Assembly: GCA_949752745.1 (NCBI GenBank)
Contig: OX457032.1
Span: 11,729,543-11,793,542, forward strand
Direction: 5' to 3'
Source: Protula sp. h YS-2021
Lineage: Eukaryota > Annelida > Polychaeta > Sabellida > Serpulidae
Length of the DNA stretch: 64,000 bases
Under the pieces are notes generated by a model that did not search any database, was not told the DNA's origin, and was given only the letters and a program-made list of their open reading frames with translations. Both the position numbers and the translations under genes were made by a program. Positions 1 to 10,339 of the stretch are shown piece by piece (position 1 is the first letter of the stretch; the number at the start of each line of letters is the position of its first letter).

Positions 1-287
1 TAGCTCACGTCTCCGGCGAAAATAGTATTCATTGAAGCGTGGAATTACTTTTTTAGTCCATTCGATCTGTGTTTATAGATAAAAAAGGATCCCCGGAGAG
101 GTCAGCTATTTTATAACAACTACTTTTGTTTGTTTTTTTTTTTTGTTGTTTTGTTTTGTTTTGTTTTTGTTTTTTTTTTTTCTTTTTTCACCAGAGTCAT
201 ATGCAAATCTTATCGTTTAATTTTAATGCACATCGGTACTTGCATGTAGAGGTACTGATTATGTATAAGCCGCAGTGTTGTTGCTAG

Positions 288-352
288 GAGACACATTGTG
301 CGGCGTACACGTGGTACTGGTATCGCTGGGACTATTACTGAGAGTACACATT
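288..352 (+). pseudogene. Partial duplicate of gene A exon 6, with stop codon
   Basis: This stretch repeats the acceptor (TTGTTGCTAG) and the first part of exon 6, 76 bp upstream of the intact copy at 364. The copy has a TGA at 339-341 in the exon frame and then runs straight into the acceptor of the true exon. Splicing to this acceptor would end the protein, so it acts as a decoy at most. Gene B has a similar fragment in the same place. Confidence 0.7.
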
Positions 353-363
353 GTTGTTGCTAG

Positions 364-949
364 GAGACACGTTGCGCGGCGTACACGTGGTACTGGTATC
401 ACTGGGACTACTACTGGGAGTACACGTGCGTGGGCAGGAGTGACCGCTGGGATATCCTTGCCTACGACAGTTACGGCTACGCCGGTGTACGCTCCGCCAT
501 CGGCAATAATGAAGGTCTGGATCCCTTTGGAGTCGTCTCCAACTTTACGCCCCCACCCCATCTCCCCCCCCCCCCTTTCACCCCACACTAAACAGTTTAT
601 TTTATTTAACATTTTAGTCTCTGTTTGTCTCGGCTCCGTTGTGACCTGAAGTTAGCTCTAAACTAGCACATATTCGCTCTATATAGGATATTCTGCAAAA
701 TAAACAGGGAGATAATTAATTTAAGCCATTGACATAGTTTGCCAAAAAAAATCTGACTTGATCTTAAATGATCGGATATACCTCTCACACAGAGTTATTT
801 TGTGCAATTCACAGGATGGTGGTTTGCCGGAAACTGTGGATTTAACAAGGCTTTCGCGTGTAGCAAAGCTCCAGGTTCCGACACCCCGGTCACGGTTCCC
901 CCTACCTCTGGCGTCGATGGTTACTGTCCAGAGGGCTACATTGGCATCG
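364..949 (+). CDS. Gene A exons 6-7 (end of CTLD1 and its insertion)
   Basis: Exons 364-514 (phase 0 to 1) and 815-949 (phase 1 to 1). Exon 6 encodes the Trp/Tyr-rich stretch with the core YTWYWYHWDYYWEYTC followed by VGRSDRWDIL; it belongs to an insertion inside CTLD1 instead of the usual short loop. Exon 7 starts GWWFAGNCGFNKAFAC, which takes the place of the last WND..C...C part of a CTLD, then a Pro/Thr linker and the first Cys of CTLD2 (GYCPEGY). Acceptors are CTAG and ACAG, donors GTCTGG and GTACGT. Confidence 0.8.
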
Positions 950-3900
950 GTACGTTTTCTAAAATTCACCTTATATGTTTTCACTTTAAGCATGTATTAC
1001 AAAAATTAAACTTGCAAAATTCCCCTTTTAGCATTCTTCTAAATTTCAGTAACATAAATGTTTAATAAAGTATCATTTTGTTGATGCAGACAACAAGTGC
1101 TTGAAGGTGGTGATAGTGGATGACGAGGCGGATGGACAGATGTGGTCACAAGCTATGGACACCTGCCGCGCAGGACCAGGCATTTCCCCGGATCTCGCAA
1201 GCATCCACAGTCACGAGGAAAACGGTGAGAGTGTGAGGGTCGGATCTCAGGCGGGGGGGGGGCGATTGGGCGGGACCTCGCAAGCGCCTGTGTCATGGGG
1301 AAAACGGTGGGAGTGTGAGGGGCGGGTCTGAGGCGGAGGAGGGGTGGGTGGGTCTTCGCTTGCATCCACAGCCACGAGGAAAGTGGTGAGAGTGTGAGGG
1401 ACGGATCTGAGGCGGGGGAGGGGGTGGACTGGTCCTCGCTAGCAGCCACAGACACGAGGGAAATGGTGAGAGTGTGAGGGATGGATCTAAGGCGGGGGAG
1501 GGGGTGGGCGGGACTCGCAAGAAACCACAGCCACGAGGAAAACGGTGAGAGTGTGAGGGTGGGATCTGAGGCAGGGAGGGTTGGGCGGGACCTCACTAGC
1601 ATCCACAGTCATGTGGAAAACGGTGAGAGTGTGAGGGACGGATCTGAGGCGGGGGATGGGGTGGGCGGGTTCTCGCTAGCATCCACAGTCACGAGGTTCT
1701 CGCTAGCAACCACAGTCACGAGGAAAACGGTGAGAGTGTGAGGGACGGCTCTGAGGTGGCGGGGCGGAACCTCTCAAGCATCTACAGTCATGAGGAAAAA
1801 GGTGAGAGTGTGAGGGAGGGATCTGAGGCGGGGGAGGGGCGTGAGCGGGTCCTCGCTAGCATCCACAGCCACGAGGAAAACGGTGAGAGTGTGAGGGAGG
1901 GATCTGAGGCGGGGGAGGGGAGGGCGGGACCTAGCATCAACAGCCACGAGGGAAATGGAGAGAGTGTGAGGGAGGGATCTGAGGTGGGAGGGGGGCGGGT
2001 CCTCGCTTGCATCCACAGTCACGAGGAAAATGGTGAGAGTGTGAGGGACGGATCTGAGGCGGGGGAGGGGTGGGTGGCACATCGCTAGCATCCACAGTCA
2101 CAGCCACGAGGGAAATGGTGAGAGTGTGAGGGACGGATCTGAGGCGGGGGAGGGGGTGGGCGGGTCCTCGCTAGCAGCCACAGCCAAGAGGAAAATGGTG
2201 AGAGTGTGAGGGACGGATCTGAGGCGGGGGAGGGGGTGGGCGGGTCCTCGCTAGCAACCACAGCCAAGAGGAAAATGGTGAGAGTGTGAGGGACGGATCT
2301 GAGGCGGGGGAGGGGGTGGGCGGGTCCTCGCTAGCAGCCACAGCCAAGAGGAAAATGGTGAGAGTGTGAGGGACGGATCTGAGGCGGGGGAGGGGGTGGG
2401 CGGGTCCTCGCTAGCAGCCACAGCCAAGAGGAAAATGGTGAGAGTGTGAGGGACGGATCTGAGGCGGGGGAGGGGGTGGGCGGGTCCTCGCTAGCAACCA
2501 CAGCCAAGAGGAAAATGGTGAGAGTGTGAGGGACGGATCTGAGGCGGGGGCGGGGGTGGGCGGGTCCTCGCTAGCAGCCACAGCCAAGAGGAAAATGGTG
2601 AGAGTGTGAGGGACGGATCTGAGGCGGGGGAGGGGGTGGGCGGGTCCTCGCTAGCAACCACAGCCAAGAGGAAAATGGTGAGAATGTGAGGGACGGATCT
2701 GAGGCGGGGGAGGGGGTGGGCGGGTCCTCGCTAGCAACCACAGCCAAGAGGAAAATGGTGAGAGTGTGAGGGACGGATCTGAGGCGGGGGAGGGGGTGGG
2801 CGGGTCCTCGCTAGCAGCCACAGCCAAGAGGAAAATGGTGAGAGTGTGAGGGACGGATCTGAGGCGGGGAAGGGGTTGGTTGGGTCTTCGCTAGCATCCA
2901 CAGTGAGAACGCGTTGGGTGGATGTAACGCGGGAGGGGGCATGGAGGTGTCGCTAGCATCCGCAGCCACGAGGTAAACAATGAGAGTACCAGGAGCGAAT
3001 CTGATGTGCGGTAACGCGATGAGGTGTACCTCGCTTGTCCGGGAGTGGTGTGGCGACATTTCATATTTCTTGCAAATTCTGTTTAAAGATATCCTTAAAT
3101 AAAATTGACACATATTTGTAAATAATAAAACAATATTGTTATTCATGTAGAAGTTGTACGATTCTGTCTCACAGCTCTTATAACACAGCAGCTGCAGTCG
3201 ACGAGCTTTGGCCTGTGGATCGGCTATCACTACGCCACGCAGCATGACCAGTGGGTGTGGGCCGATAACTCAGAGCCCAGATACTCCAACTGGGCCCCAG
3301 ACCAGCCTGGTGATACGGTATGTCAGCTCCACTATACTGACAAGAATAAAACTCATTGAACTTCATGGGCATGTCCTTAAGGGTTACCAAGCGTTCATCA
3401 AGAGATAACATTCTGACTCAAATTGCCTTCTGTCCACACCCTTCCCTTGTGTTTTTTTTTTTATCGGAGTGCATTTGTTTAGTCGGGTTCTGTTATCTGT
3501 TATCTGTTATCTGTGTGTAGAGTGACCTGTGTGTGGAGATGTGGGCTTACACGAACGCTGCTGGGAGCTGGCATAACCTGCGGTGTGACACCAGAAGAGG
3601 CTACGTCTGCCAGACTTACAAAGGTGCTCATATCATGTCCAAGCTCATATAGCAAATAATGAAACATCAACAGGTGGATGTGTATAATTATAGATTAAAA
3701 TGCTAGCAGTGTTACTATAAGTAGTGGAAGAATCAGTATTTGTAGTAGTAAAAGTAGTAAGAGGAGGAAGAGGAGGTGGTGGCTAGAGGGGAAGGGGAGG
3801 AGGTGGTGGCTAGAGGGGAAGGGGAGGAGGTGGTGGCTAGAGGGGAAGGAGAGGAGGTGGTGGCTAGAGGGGAAGGAGAGGAGGTGGTAGAGGAAGATGA

Positions 3901-5351
3901 GGAGGAGGTGAACTGATTGGGAAAACCACTGATAATGTTGCAAGTTCTGCATTGTTTCACAGTGATAAAGCAAGTCGTTGTTGTTTTCCTTTGTAGATCC
4001 GGCAAACATCGTTAACACACCCCCACCAACAACCCCGCACACATGTCCAGACGGCTGGACGCCATACTGGTACGGTTGCTATAGATACGACTCCACAGCA
4101 AGAACGTGGGCCAGTGCCAGAGACAACTGCCAGAGTCTGGTATGGAACGATTTTTAATAATCGGTACAAGGCGTTGATATTTTACTTCACAATAAACATG
4201 CGACGCTTGAAAAAGGACTTGAATATAACACAAGATGAGACAACTCAACTGCCTTGATTTCGCACCTCACCTTCCCCCCCCCCCTCCCCCACATCCGCTG
4301 CATTAATTTATATCCTTCGTTTTTTCAGGGCGGTCACCTGGTGTCGATCCACCACGAGGCGGAGAATGCGGCTGTTTACTTGGCAGCAGAAAGAGACTTT
4401 CCCGTCTGGATCGGCCTCAGCGCGGTAGTTATTCATACATCAGGCTATGCGACCAATATTAGGGTAGAAACGGGCAGAAACTTGGAGAGAATACAACATA
4501 TTTGACTTTAACTGAAGACAGAAATTGTAGTTATATTACTTTAAATTTGTAATGTTGGTACTGTTCGTATAATATTTAATGATCGTAAAAGGCATAAGTT
4601 TTCTATGCCTGTAGTAAAGTGGGGCAATAATTTTGTCGAGAAAATAAAAGAAAGAGAACACCGAGTAAATGCTGGAGAAATATTCACCAGTTTTCGCCAT
4701 ATTTTTCATACTCAGGAATTATTTCCAGTATTGTAAGCAAACATGATTCTGATATAAATAATTTAATTAACTACATAAATCTTATATATAAAAAGAATAT
4801 AATATATAGACCGATAATAATGTTTACATATACAGTTCGATTTATCAAGGATCTTTGTTGACATTGTTTGACAAGGATGAGAACGGATTCTACGAGTGGG
4901 TGGACGGCTGGCCGTATGGTTATTACATGAACTGGGATGACGGTGCGATAGGAGCGGGAGACGGGTGTGTCGTAATGAAGAGCAACCAGAAATGGAACGA
5001 CACCATGTGCTCCAACACCCATGCTTCTGTTTGTAAACAAACCGATGGTAGGTACATACGTTAGCAATCACGTGCTCCTGTTTGTAAACAAACCGATGGT
5101 AAGTACATACGTTAGCAATCACGTGCTCCTGTATGTAAACAAACCGATGGTAAGTAGGCCAATACCGTATCAGATGGGTGGGTAGGCAGGGCGAGAAATA
5201 CCCACCTTGTACACCCACAATGAGCGATCTTTTCAGCTTGACAAAAATTGTCATTGTTTGTTAATCCTTTCCAATTAACAAACGCTCAACGCTCTTTTCC
5301 TGATATATTTTACCAAAAATAAACTTAGTAATTATGTAAATTTTTAACAGC

Positions 5352-5415
<64 letters not shown>

Positions 5416-8400
5416 GACAGAGTGTGCGTGCGCGCGCGCGTGTGTGTGTATGTGTGTGTGTGTGTGTGTGTGAGAGAGAGGGAGAGAGAGAGAGAGAGTG
5501 AGAGAGAGAAAAGAGAGAGAGAAAGAGAGAGAGAATATGAAGTGATTTTCACTTGTCTGCCATTTCGGCTGTGCAGTAACTTAAACCAATCAGAGCAGTT
5601 AGACAATGTCACGTGTTTTCTAACCCCACAGCGGAGCCCCCAAGCACCGGGGACGGGGGACAGGGCTACTGTCCCCTCGGCACCTGGCATGAATTTGGTA
5701 CGGATTGCTACTACTTCTCCACCACCACATTCGACCATGCCGGAGCCATCGCAGACTGTCGCCTGGTACATTTTATTACATATTATTTATTTTATTACAT
5801 ATTATTTATTTTCTCATATTTTTCCCCTTTTTATTTAAGCAAACTGGAGTATTTCCTGGCAGTGTATGACTTTCATTTTTGAGAGGATATTTTAATTTTT
5901 TATATTTCTGTGAGATAAGTATCTTTAGATAATCGCATCACATGTTTTTGTTAGCAATGCATCGAACGTAAGATAATAAGGGTATTATTTAAAAGAAAGT
6001 GCTGTAGGTAAGCAAGAACGACGTCACAGCATAGCAACGACAACACATTTATGACAAAAATATCACCTCACACAACACCCCCCCCCCCCCCCTCCATCCT
6101 CTCCAACCCCCAACCACCACCATAAACACTTCTTTTGTAACATTTTCTGGACTTAAAATACGCAAGGAAAAGTAAATTTTAATGGTGCATTGAACAGCAA
6201 GGCGGATCATCTCACTCGGCCAATCTGGCTACGATTGAGAACAGCTACGAGAATGAGTGGATCCTCAGTCATCTGACAGGCGACCCCTACAACTACGGGA
6301 CATGGATCGGTCTCATTCGCAGTCAGCTCGGAGGCATGTACAATTTTTCAAAAAAATATATACCAGAGCAATTGAGACAATGGCCTGTTACATAATTATG
6401 TGTTTGAGTTGGCGTAACCTGAAAGGTGTGCATTTAAAATAAGAGCAAATTTCACAATTCGAACTGCATCTATTGCTTTAAAGTTACAGAAATTTTATCC
6501 ACTTGACCTTCATTTTCAATGTCAAGTTTTAAGAATTTGCTGATAGTTGGAGTTGGATATTAGGGCACTCACCCACCAATGGAAACCGTGCTCGTCCGTG
6601 ACGTTTTAAAACGACTCCTGTGAGCGGGGTGCTAAGTGTGAAACGATATCTCCCTTTTTAATCAAGTGTGGATTGCAGTTCTGAAAGAACCACCTTTTGT
6701 GGGAAAAGCGGAGTCCTGAATGAAAAACTACCCCCTTTTTAAACGATAATGGCACTCCGCGCAGACAACGAGAAAATAAAAGATTTTCAGTATATTCCAT
6801 GGATCAAATGCGAAATATTACATTCTTGCAGTGAATTTATTAAAGGTGGACACAAATTTAAGCGCATATAACATAATATAATATAACATAAGAAGAAAAT
6901 GTTGGGATGCGGGTATGCAGATGATGGCTTTGTGTGGCTGGACGGGTCAGACTCAAGCTACAGGAACTGGGCGCCGGGGGAGCCGTCCGACCCGTACTAC
7001 GAGAACTGTGTGGAGATGTGGGTGAACACATGGCCTGGAATGTGGAACGATGCGCGCTGTGACATCTATGACTACACCTACAGGCATTACGTCTGCAAGG
7101 CTTCGAAAGGTGGGCGATAATACCCATAGTTGTTTTATAGTGTAATCACTGACTCGGTATCATTCAAGTAAACAAGTCGTATCCATTTGTTGTACTTCGC
7201 TCTGCGAAGTACAAGTAAATTTTTCTAGCTTTCTCGAAACAGATATTGGTGGTAAGGGGTGGGATGTTGATTTTCTAGGTGACATGCCTACAACGCCGCA
7301 GATGCCCACGCCCGGGGACCAGGACTGCCCGAGTGGTAATTGGGACGTGTGGGGAGACAACTGCCTGCTTATAAGGCCCAATGACTACAGAAGCTGGGAC
7401 GAAGCTTTGTCGTAAGCACCCACGTTTACTGACTGACTAACTGATTGAATAATTGACTGATTGATTAATTGATTAATCATTGGTGTTTGTGCTCTGAATA
7501 CGTTGCCTTAACATGAACATGAAGACAGTTCGTGAATGAGTGCTCTATGACGTTTCATGTACGAGTGCGATATTTCATTCGTTCACGAACACGCCCGGGA
7601 TGTGTTTACAGTCTGTGCAAGCAGTCGGGTGGCTCGGAGGCGTCACTGGCGTCCATCCACAGCTACGAGGAGAACTGGTACATCCACCAAAAGGTCAATG
7701 AGTACAATTATGACGACTACTGGAATCCGGATGTCTGGATAGGGTTAAACAAACGGGGCTATGGTACTTTCTTTTTTATCCAATTTTAAAAAATAGAAAA
7801 AAGCTTCGAAAATATTCACAAATTAACACCAACTAAATTAATATTCTTAATGGTTTCTTGAATTATTATTATTTAAGTGAAATTCCTTTTAGGACCATGT
7901 TCTTTTTTTAGGATCATTTCTTTTAGTAGAATCGTTATGGTAGTTCAGTTATGTCACGTTACCCATATGTATTACAATTACATTACCTATATGCTTTATA
8001 ATTACATTACTCACATGTTTAACAATTTCGTGCTCAAATGTATTACAGTTATGTAACCCATATGTTTCAAAAACAGTTTACTGATATGTTTACAATTACG
8101 TTTCTCGTGTATATTATCATTAGGTTACCCGTATGTTTGGGAGAATGGTAAAACCGTGGATTATACAAACTGGGCCCCGGGAGAGCCCAATGACGTCGAC
8201 GGTACCCAGAACTGCGTACGCATGTACCATCTGTCTGGGGAGTGGGATGACTACTATTGCTATGAGTACTATTACCATGGCTACGTTTGCCAGGTCAGGC
8301 AGGATCTGTTTAAGAAAGGTACGGCATTTATGTAAAATCGAAATTCGTAAGTTTCTTGATTTCATGCTGTTGTGAATAAATATCATTGAGATGAAATGAG

Positions 8401-9049
8401 AAAAAGGTTGAAAACTGTAACGATTTAAAATTAGCATGACCATTTAGGAATTTTTATTCGAATCCTAACAGTCTCTGATATTCTGTTTAAACCAGTACCT
8501 AATAAATCGTGTTATAATTGAACTCAACATTATGGCTACAGAGTTAGCAGAAAAGGGGCCAGATTTCTTCAAGAAACCTGAAGATTTCGAACCCCGAGCA
8601 ATAGACAGAATGCCGAAGGACTTCGTGAAAAAAGGTCCTGCCCCCCAGGCCGCTGAAGGAGAGATTGACTACGAACAACCGAAATCCAACGGTAAGAACA
8701 CATGCATAATATCAAGTTCTGTCCTCCAGAACCCAGAAAACGCAGACTTGTTCAGAAATTTCACTCCTCAACTGAAGAAAATGCACGGTATGGGTATTTA
8801 TCCTTAAATAAAAATATATTTATCCCACTTTTGTTTGGTTTATTTATAGGTGGTAAACAAGCTGGCATAATCATTGGAAGTCTTCTGGGCGTGGCCGCTG
8901 TTGTTGCCTTTGTTTCATTGGCTGCTAAATACAAGATTGGCAGGTCAAAGAAGAAAGAGGAGGTGGTACCCATGGATAACGTACTGACCTCGTCAGCGAA
9001 TCCCATCGGAGAAGCTGCAGGATACGATCAACCCAACGAAGTTGCATGA
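364..9049 (+). CDS. Gene A: multi-CTLD membrane receptor (5' end outside window)
   Basis: Mannose-receptor-like type I membrane lectin. Sixteen exons, matching exons 6-21 of the complete paralogues B and C, can be placed from splice sites and phase; they total 2367 nt, an exact multiple of three, with no internal stop. Signal peptide and first part of CTLD1 (exons 1-5) lie left of the window. The visible part holds the end of CTLD1, CTLD2-CTLD5, a stalk, a membrane helix and a tail ending in GYDQPNEVA. The expected role is recognition of sugars at the cell surface and perhaps endocytosis, inferred from family architecture. Oddities: a partial copy of exon 6 upstream, a 21-copy minisatellite grown from the exon 8 donor, a triplicated exon 13 donor and a GC donor after exon 15. 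Intron/exon structure is by eye; no transcript data. Confidence 0.85.
1090..3623 (+). CDS. Gene A exons 8-10 (CTLD2)
   Basis: Exons 1090-1224, 3175-3317 and 3521-3623. Exon 8 gives NKCLKVVIVDD and ends LASIHSHEEN at donor GTGAGA, from which a minisatellite has expanded. Exon 9 gives GLWIGYHYATQHD and YSNWAPDQPGD. Exon 10 gives LCVEMW, WHNLRC and GYVCQTYK. The calcium site reads QPGD and the WND motif is WHN, so canonical mannose binding is not expected here. Intron 8 is almost 2 kb and is mostly the minisatellite. Confidence 0.85.
1200..2910. repeat. 80-bp minisatellite copied from the exon 8 3' end and splice donor
   Basis: About 21 copies of a GC-rich unit. Each carries a version of the last ~30 nt of exon 8 (CTCGCAAGCATCCACAGTC and on), the donor GGTGAGAGTGTGAGG and a G-rich tail (GGCGGGGGAGGGGGTGGGCG). 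Between 2100 and 2880 the period is exactly 80 bp and copies are almost identical; the left copies are more divergent. It fills most of intron 8 of gene A. Long open frames on both strands inside it are a by-product of the repeat. Confidence 0.95.
3765..3900. repeat. Purine-rich minisatellite in gene A intron 10
   Basis: Four to five tandem units of about 31 bp with the core GGAGGTGGTGGCTAGAGGGG, between exons 10 and 11. No coding meaning. Confidence 0.9.
3997..5047 (+). CDS. Gene A exons 11-13 (CTLD3)
   Basis: Exons 3997-4139, 4329-4424 and 4876-5047. Exon 11 starts with a Pro/Thr linker (NTPPPTTPHTCPDGW) and has YWYGCYRY. Exon 12 has GGHLVSIHHEAEN and VWIGLS. Exon 13 has NGFYEWVDGWPYGYYMNW, the WND motif KWNDTMC and the closing ASVCKQTD. 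The EPN-type triplet is missing; the equivalent loop is DDGAIGAGDG. The donor after exon 13 is repeated three times. Confidence 0.85.
5048..5155. repeat. 51-bp duplications of the exon 13 end with splice donor
   Basis: The end of exon 13 (GTAAACAAACCGATG followed by GT) recurs with donors at 5048, 5099 and 5150, each 51 bp apart. The first donor is GTAGGT; the two downstream copies are the stronger GTAAGT. Reading past the first donor gives a stop a few codons later, so use of a later donor would truncate the receptor after CTLD3. Confidence 0.9.
5352..5535. repeat. Compound microsatellite (AG, ACAG, TG, GA)
   Basis: Runs of AG, ACAG, TG/CG and GA in gene A intron 13. Open frames on both strands across it are repeat artefacts. 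Confidence 0.97.
5632..7109 (+). CDS. Gene A exons 14-16 (CTLD4)
   Basis: Exons 5632-5765, 6198-6333 and 6921-7109. Exon 14 has GYCPLGTWHEFGTDCYYFS; exon 15 has ATIENSYENEWIL and GTWIGLIRSQ; exon 16 has DDGFVWLDGSDSSYRNW, GEPSDPYYENC, MWNDARC and the closing HYVCKASK. The calcium motif is EPS with an intact WND, a near-canonical site. Exon 15 seems to end at a GC donor (GCATGT); the paralogues have GT at the matching position. Confidence 0.85.
7279..8318 (+). CDS. Gene A exons 17-19 (CTLD5, EPN site)
   Basis: Exons 7279-7411, 7612-7763 and 8124-8318. A short linker (MPTTPQMPTPGDQDCPSGNW) leads into the domain. Exon 18 has SLASIHSYEENWYI and DVWIGLNK; exon 19 has YPYVWENG, NWAPGEPND, NCVRMYH, EWDDYYC and GYVCQV. 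EPN is the family signature for mannose/GlcNAc/fucose-type binding and WDD stands in for WND, so this is the domain most likely to bind sugar in a calcium-dependent way. Confidence 0.85.
7920..8122. repeat. Degenerate ~28-bp repeats next to exon 19
   Basis: Several units around CGTTACCCATATGTATTACA occupy the end of gene A intron 18. They resemble the first bases of exon 19 (GGTTACCCGTATGTTTGGG), suggesting they grew from the exon boundary. Confidence 0.6.
8542..9049 (+). CDS. Gene A exons 20-21 (stalk, membrane helix, cytoplasmic tail)
   Basis: Exons 8542-8691 and 8850-9049. Exon 20 is a charged stalk (ELAEKGPDFFKKPEDF and on). Exon 21 starts GGKQAG, continues with a helix of about 20 residues (IIIGSLLGVAAVVAFVSLAA), a basic stop-transfer (KYKIGRSKKK) and a tail of about 40 residues with EEVVPMDNV and GYDQP near the end. 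The stop is TGA at 9047-9049. Confidence 0.85.
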
Positions 9050-10339
9050 GACAATTTAACCATACCTCGAATAAGATAAGACTTTTCAGGGATTGTTTTT
9101 TAACTAAAGGCGTTTAGTTTTTTAGTTGGGATGAACACTTAAGTGATGTTAGAATTTATTTGCAATGACGTTTAAATATTTTTAAAATGACGTTAAAAAT
9201 ATTAAGATTCACTCATGAAAATTTTAATTAATTTATGTCTTTCAAAGAATAAATTTTTGCTGCAATTGCAAACAACATAAACACGTTCTTTACAACGATT
9301 TTGCCTATTGTTAGATTTCAAGAATGCTTTAAAGTGATTTTACATAAAAACACAAAAGCAAATGTCAGACTTTTAATGTAACTTTGTTATCACGTTCTCC
9401 ATGAAGTATTAAAACACATGAGAGATAGTAGTTGTATTCCGTGTTCTAAGTGGTCATATAATGCGACTTTATGTCAATGCATGGATTTAGCTGTCTTTCC
9501 TGTACCATTCAGCAGTTTTACAAGGCAATTTCTCCAATATTTATACATAAATAATTTTCAGTGTATTTAGCATATTTGATCGTGCACATACCTCTGGAAG
9601 CTGAGATGATGCTACCTGTGAGGACCTTTTGTCCATGACAAAGCAGCATCGCTAAAAAACACACAGCGTTAATATTAAGTTGATCTAAGAATACTATTTG
9701 TTGCATTTGTAAATAAAATGCTCCTTTCTGATTGGTCAAGAGGTGTTTCGCAAACCTGACTGTTACATAGTGTTTTTTGCTACCTGTAACATTCCACCCT
9801 TCGAGTGTACCAAACTGTATGTTACTTTCTTAATTACATTGCAACTGTGCAGTGCGACTTTATAAAGAGTACTAAAAGTATCTCATAGCCAACAGATCCC
9901 CTTGGCTAACGCTTCCACCTTTCCCCAATCTTCTATTTTAACTTAATCCCTTGAGTGTGAAAACTTTGGCAAATGTGAAACATATAAGCATAATCCACGT
10001 TGTTAATCCGCTGCCAAAATATGCACATACTGTATGTGTATGTACATCTTATACATTATCCACATGGGGGAATTCTACGCACGGTCTATCACCAGTATTA
10101 AATAAAACGTACACGTGATCTCGTCTGCTTTTAATTAATAATTCTGGGATTTACGACAAGTGATGAAGTTCATTACTTTGCAAAATCCTTGCAAACGTTT
10201 TCATTTATTTGTAAAAAAATCTACATTAAATATATTCTGATTGGCAATTTTAAATCGCTTTTAAGAGTTCATATATAATAAAAAAGTATCTCATAGTAAT
10301 TCCGAATTAATTCCTGAGCGTGAGTCTATTTATTCCGTT
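9050..10339. other. Gene A 3' UTR and intergenic sequence
   Basis: AT-rich. A polyadenylation signal AATAAA lies at 9248-9253, about 200 bp after the gene A stop codon. Beyond it I see no gene or repeat I can name. Confidence 0.5.

Noticed and set aside
1153..2267. Long open frames on both strands (GSEAGEG.., RSLPHTLT..)
   Set aside because: They follow the 80-bp minisatellite, change frame with each unit and match no protein family.
3695..4042. Reverse-strand frame with SSPSPLATT repeats
   Set aside because: Antisense of a purine-rich minisatellite and exon 11.
5325..5838. Open frames rich in Ser/Leu or Arg/Glu
   Set aside because: Translations of the AG/TG microsatellite; only exon 14 at 5632-5765 is real here.
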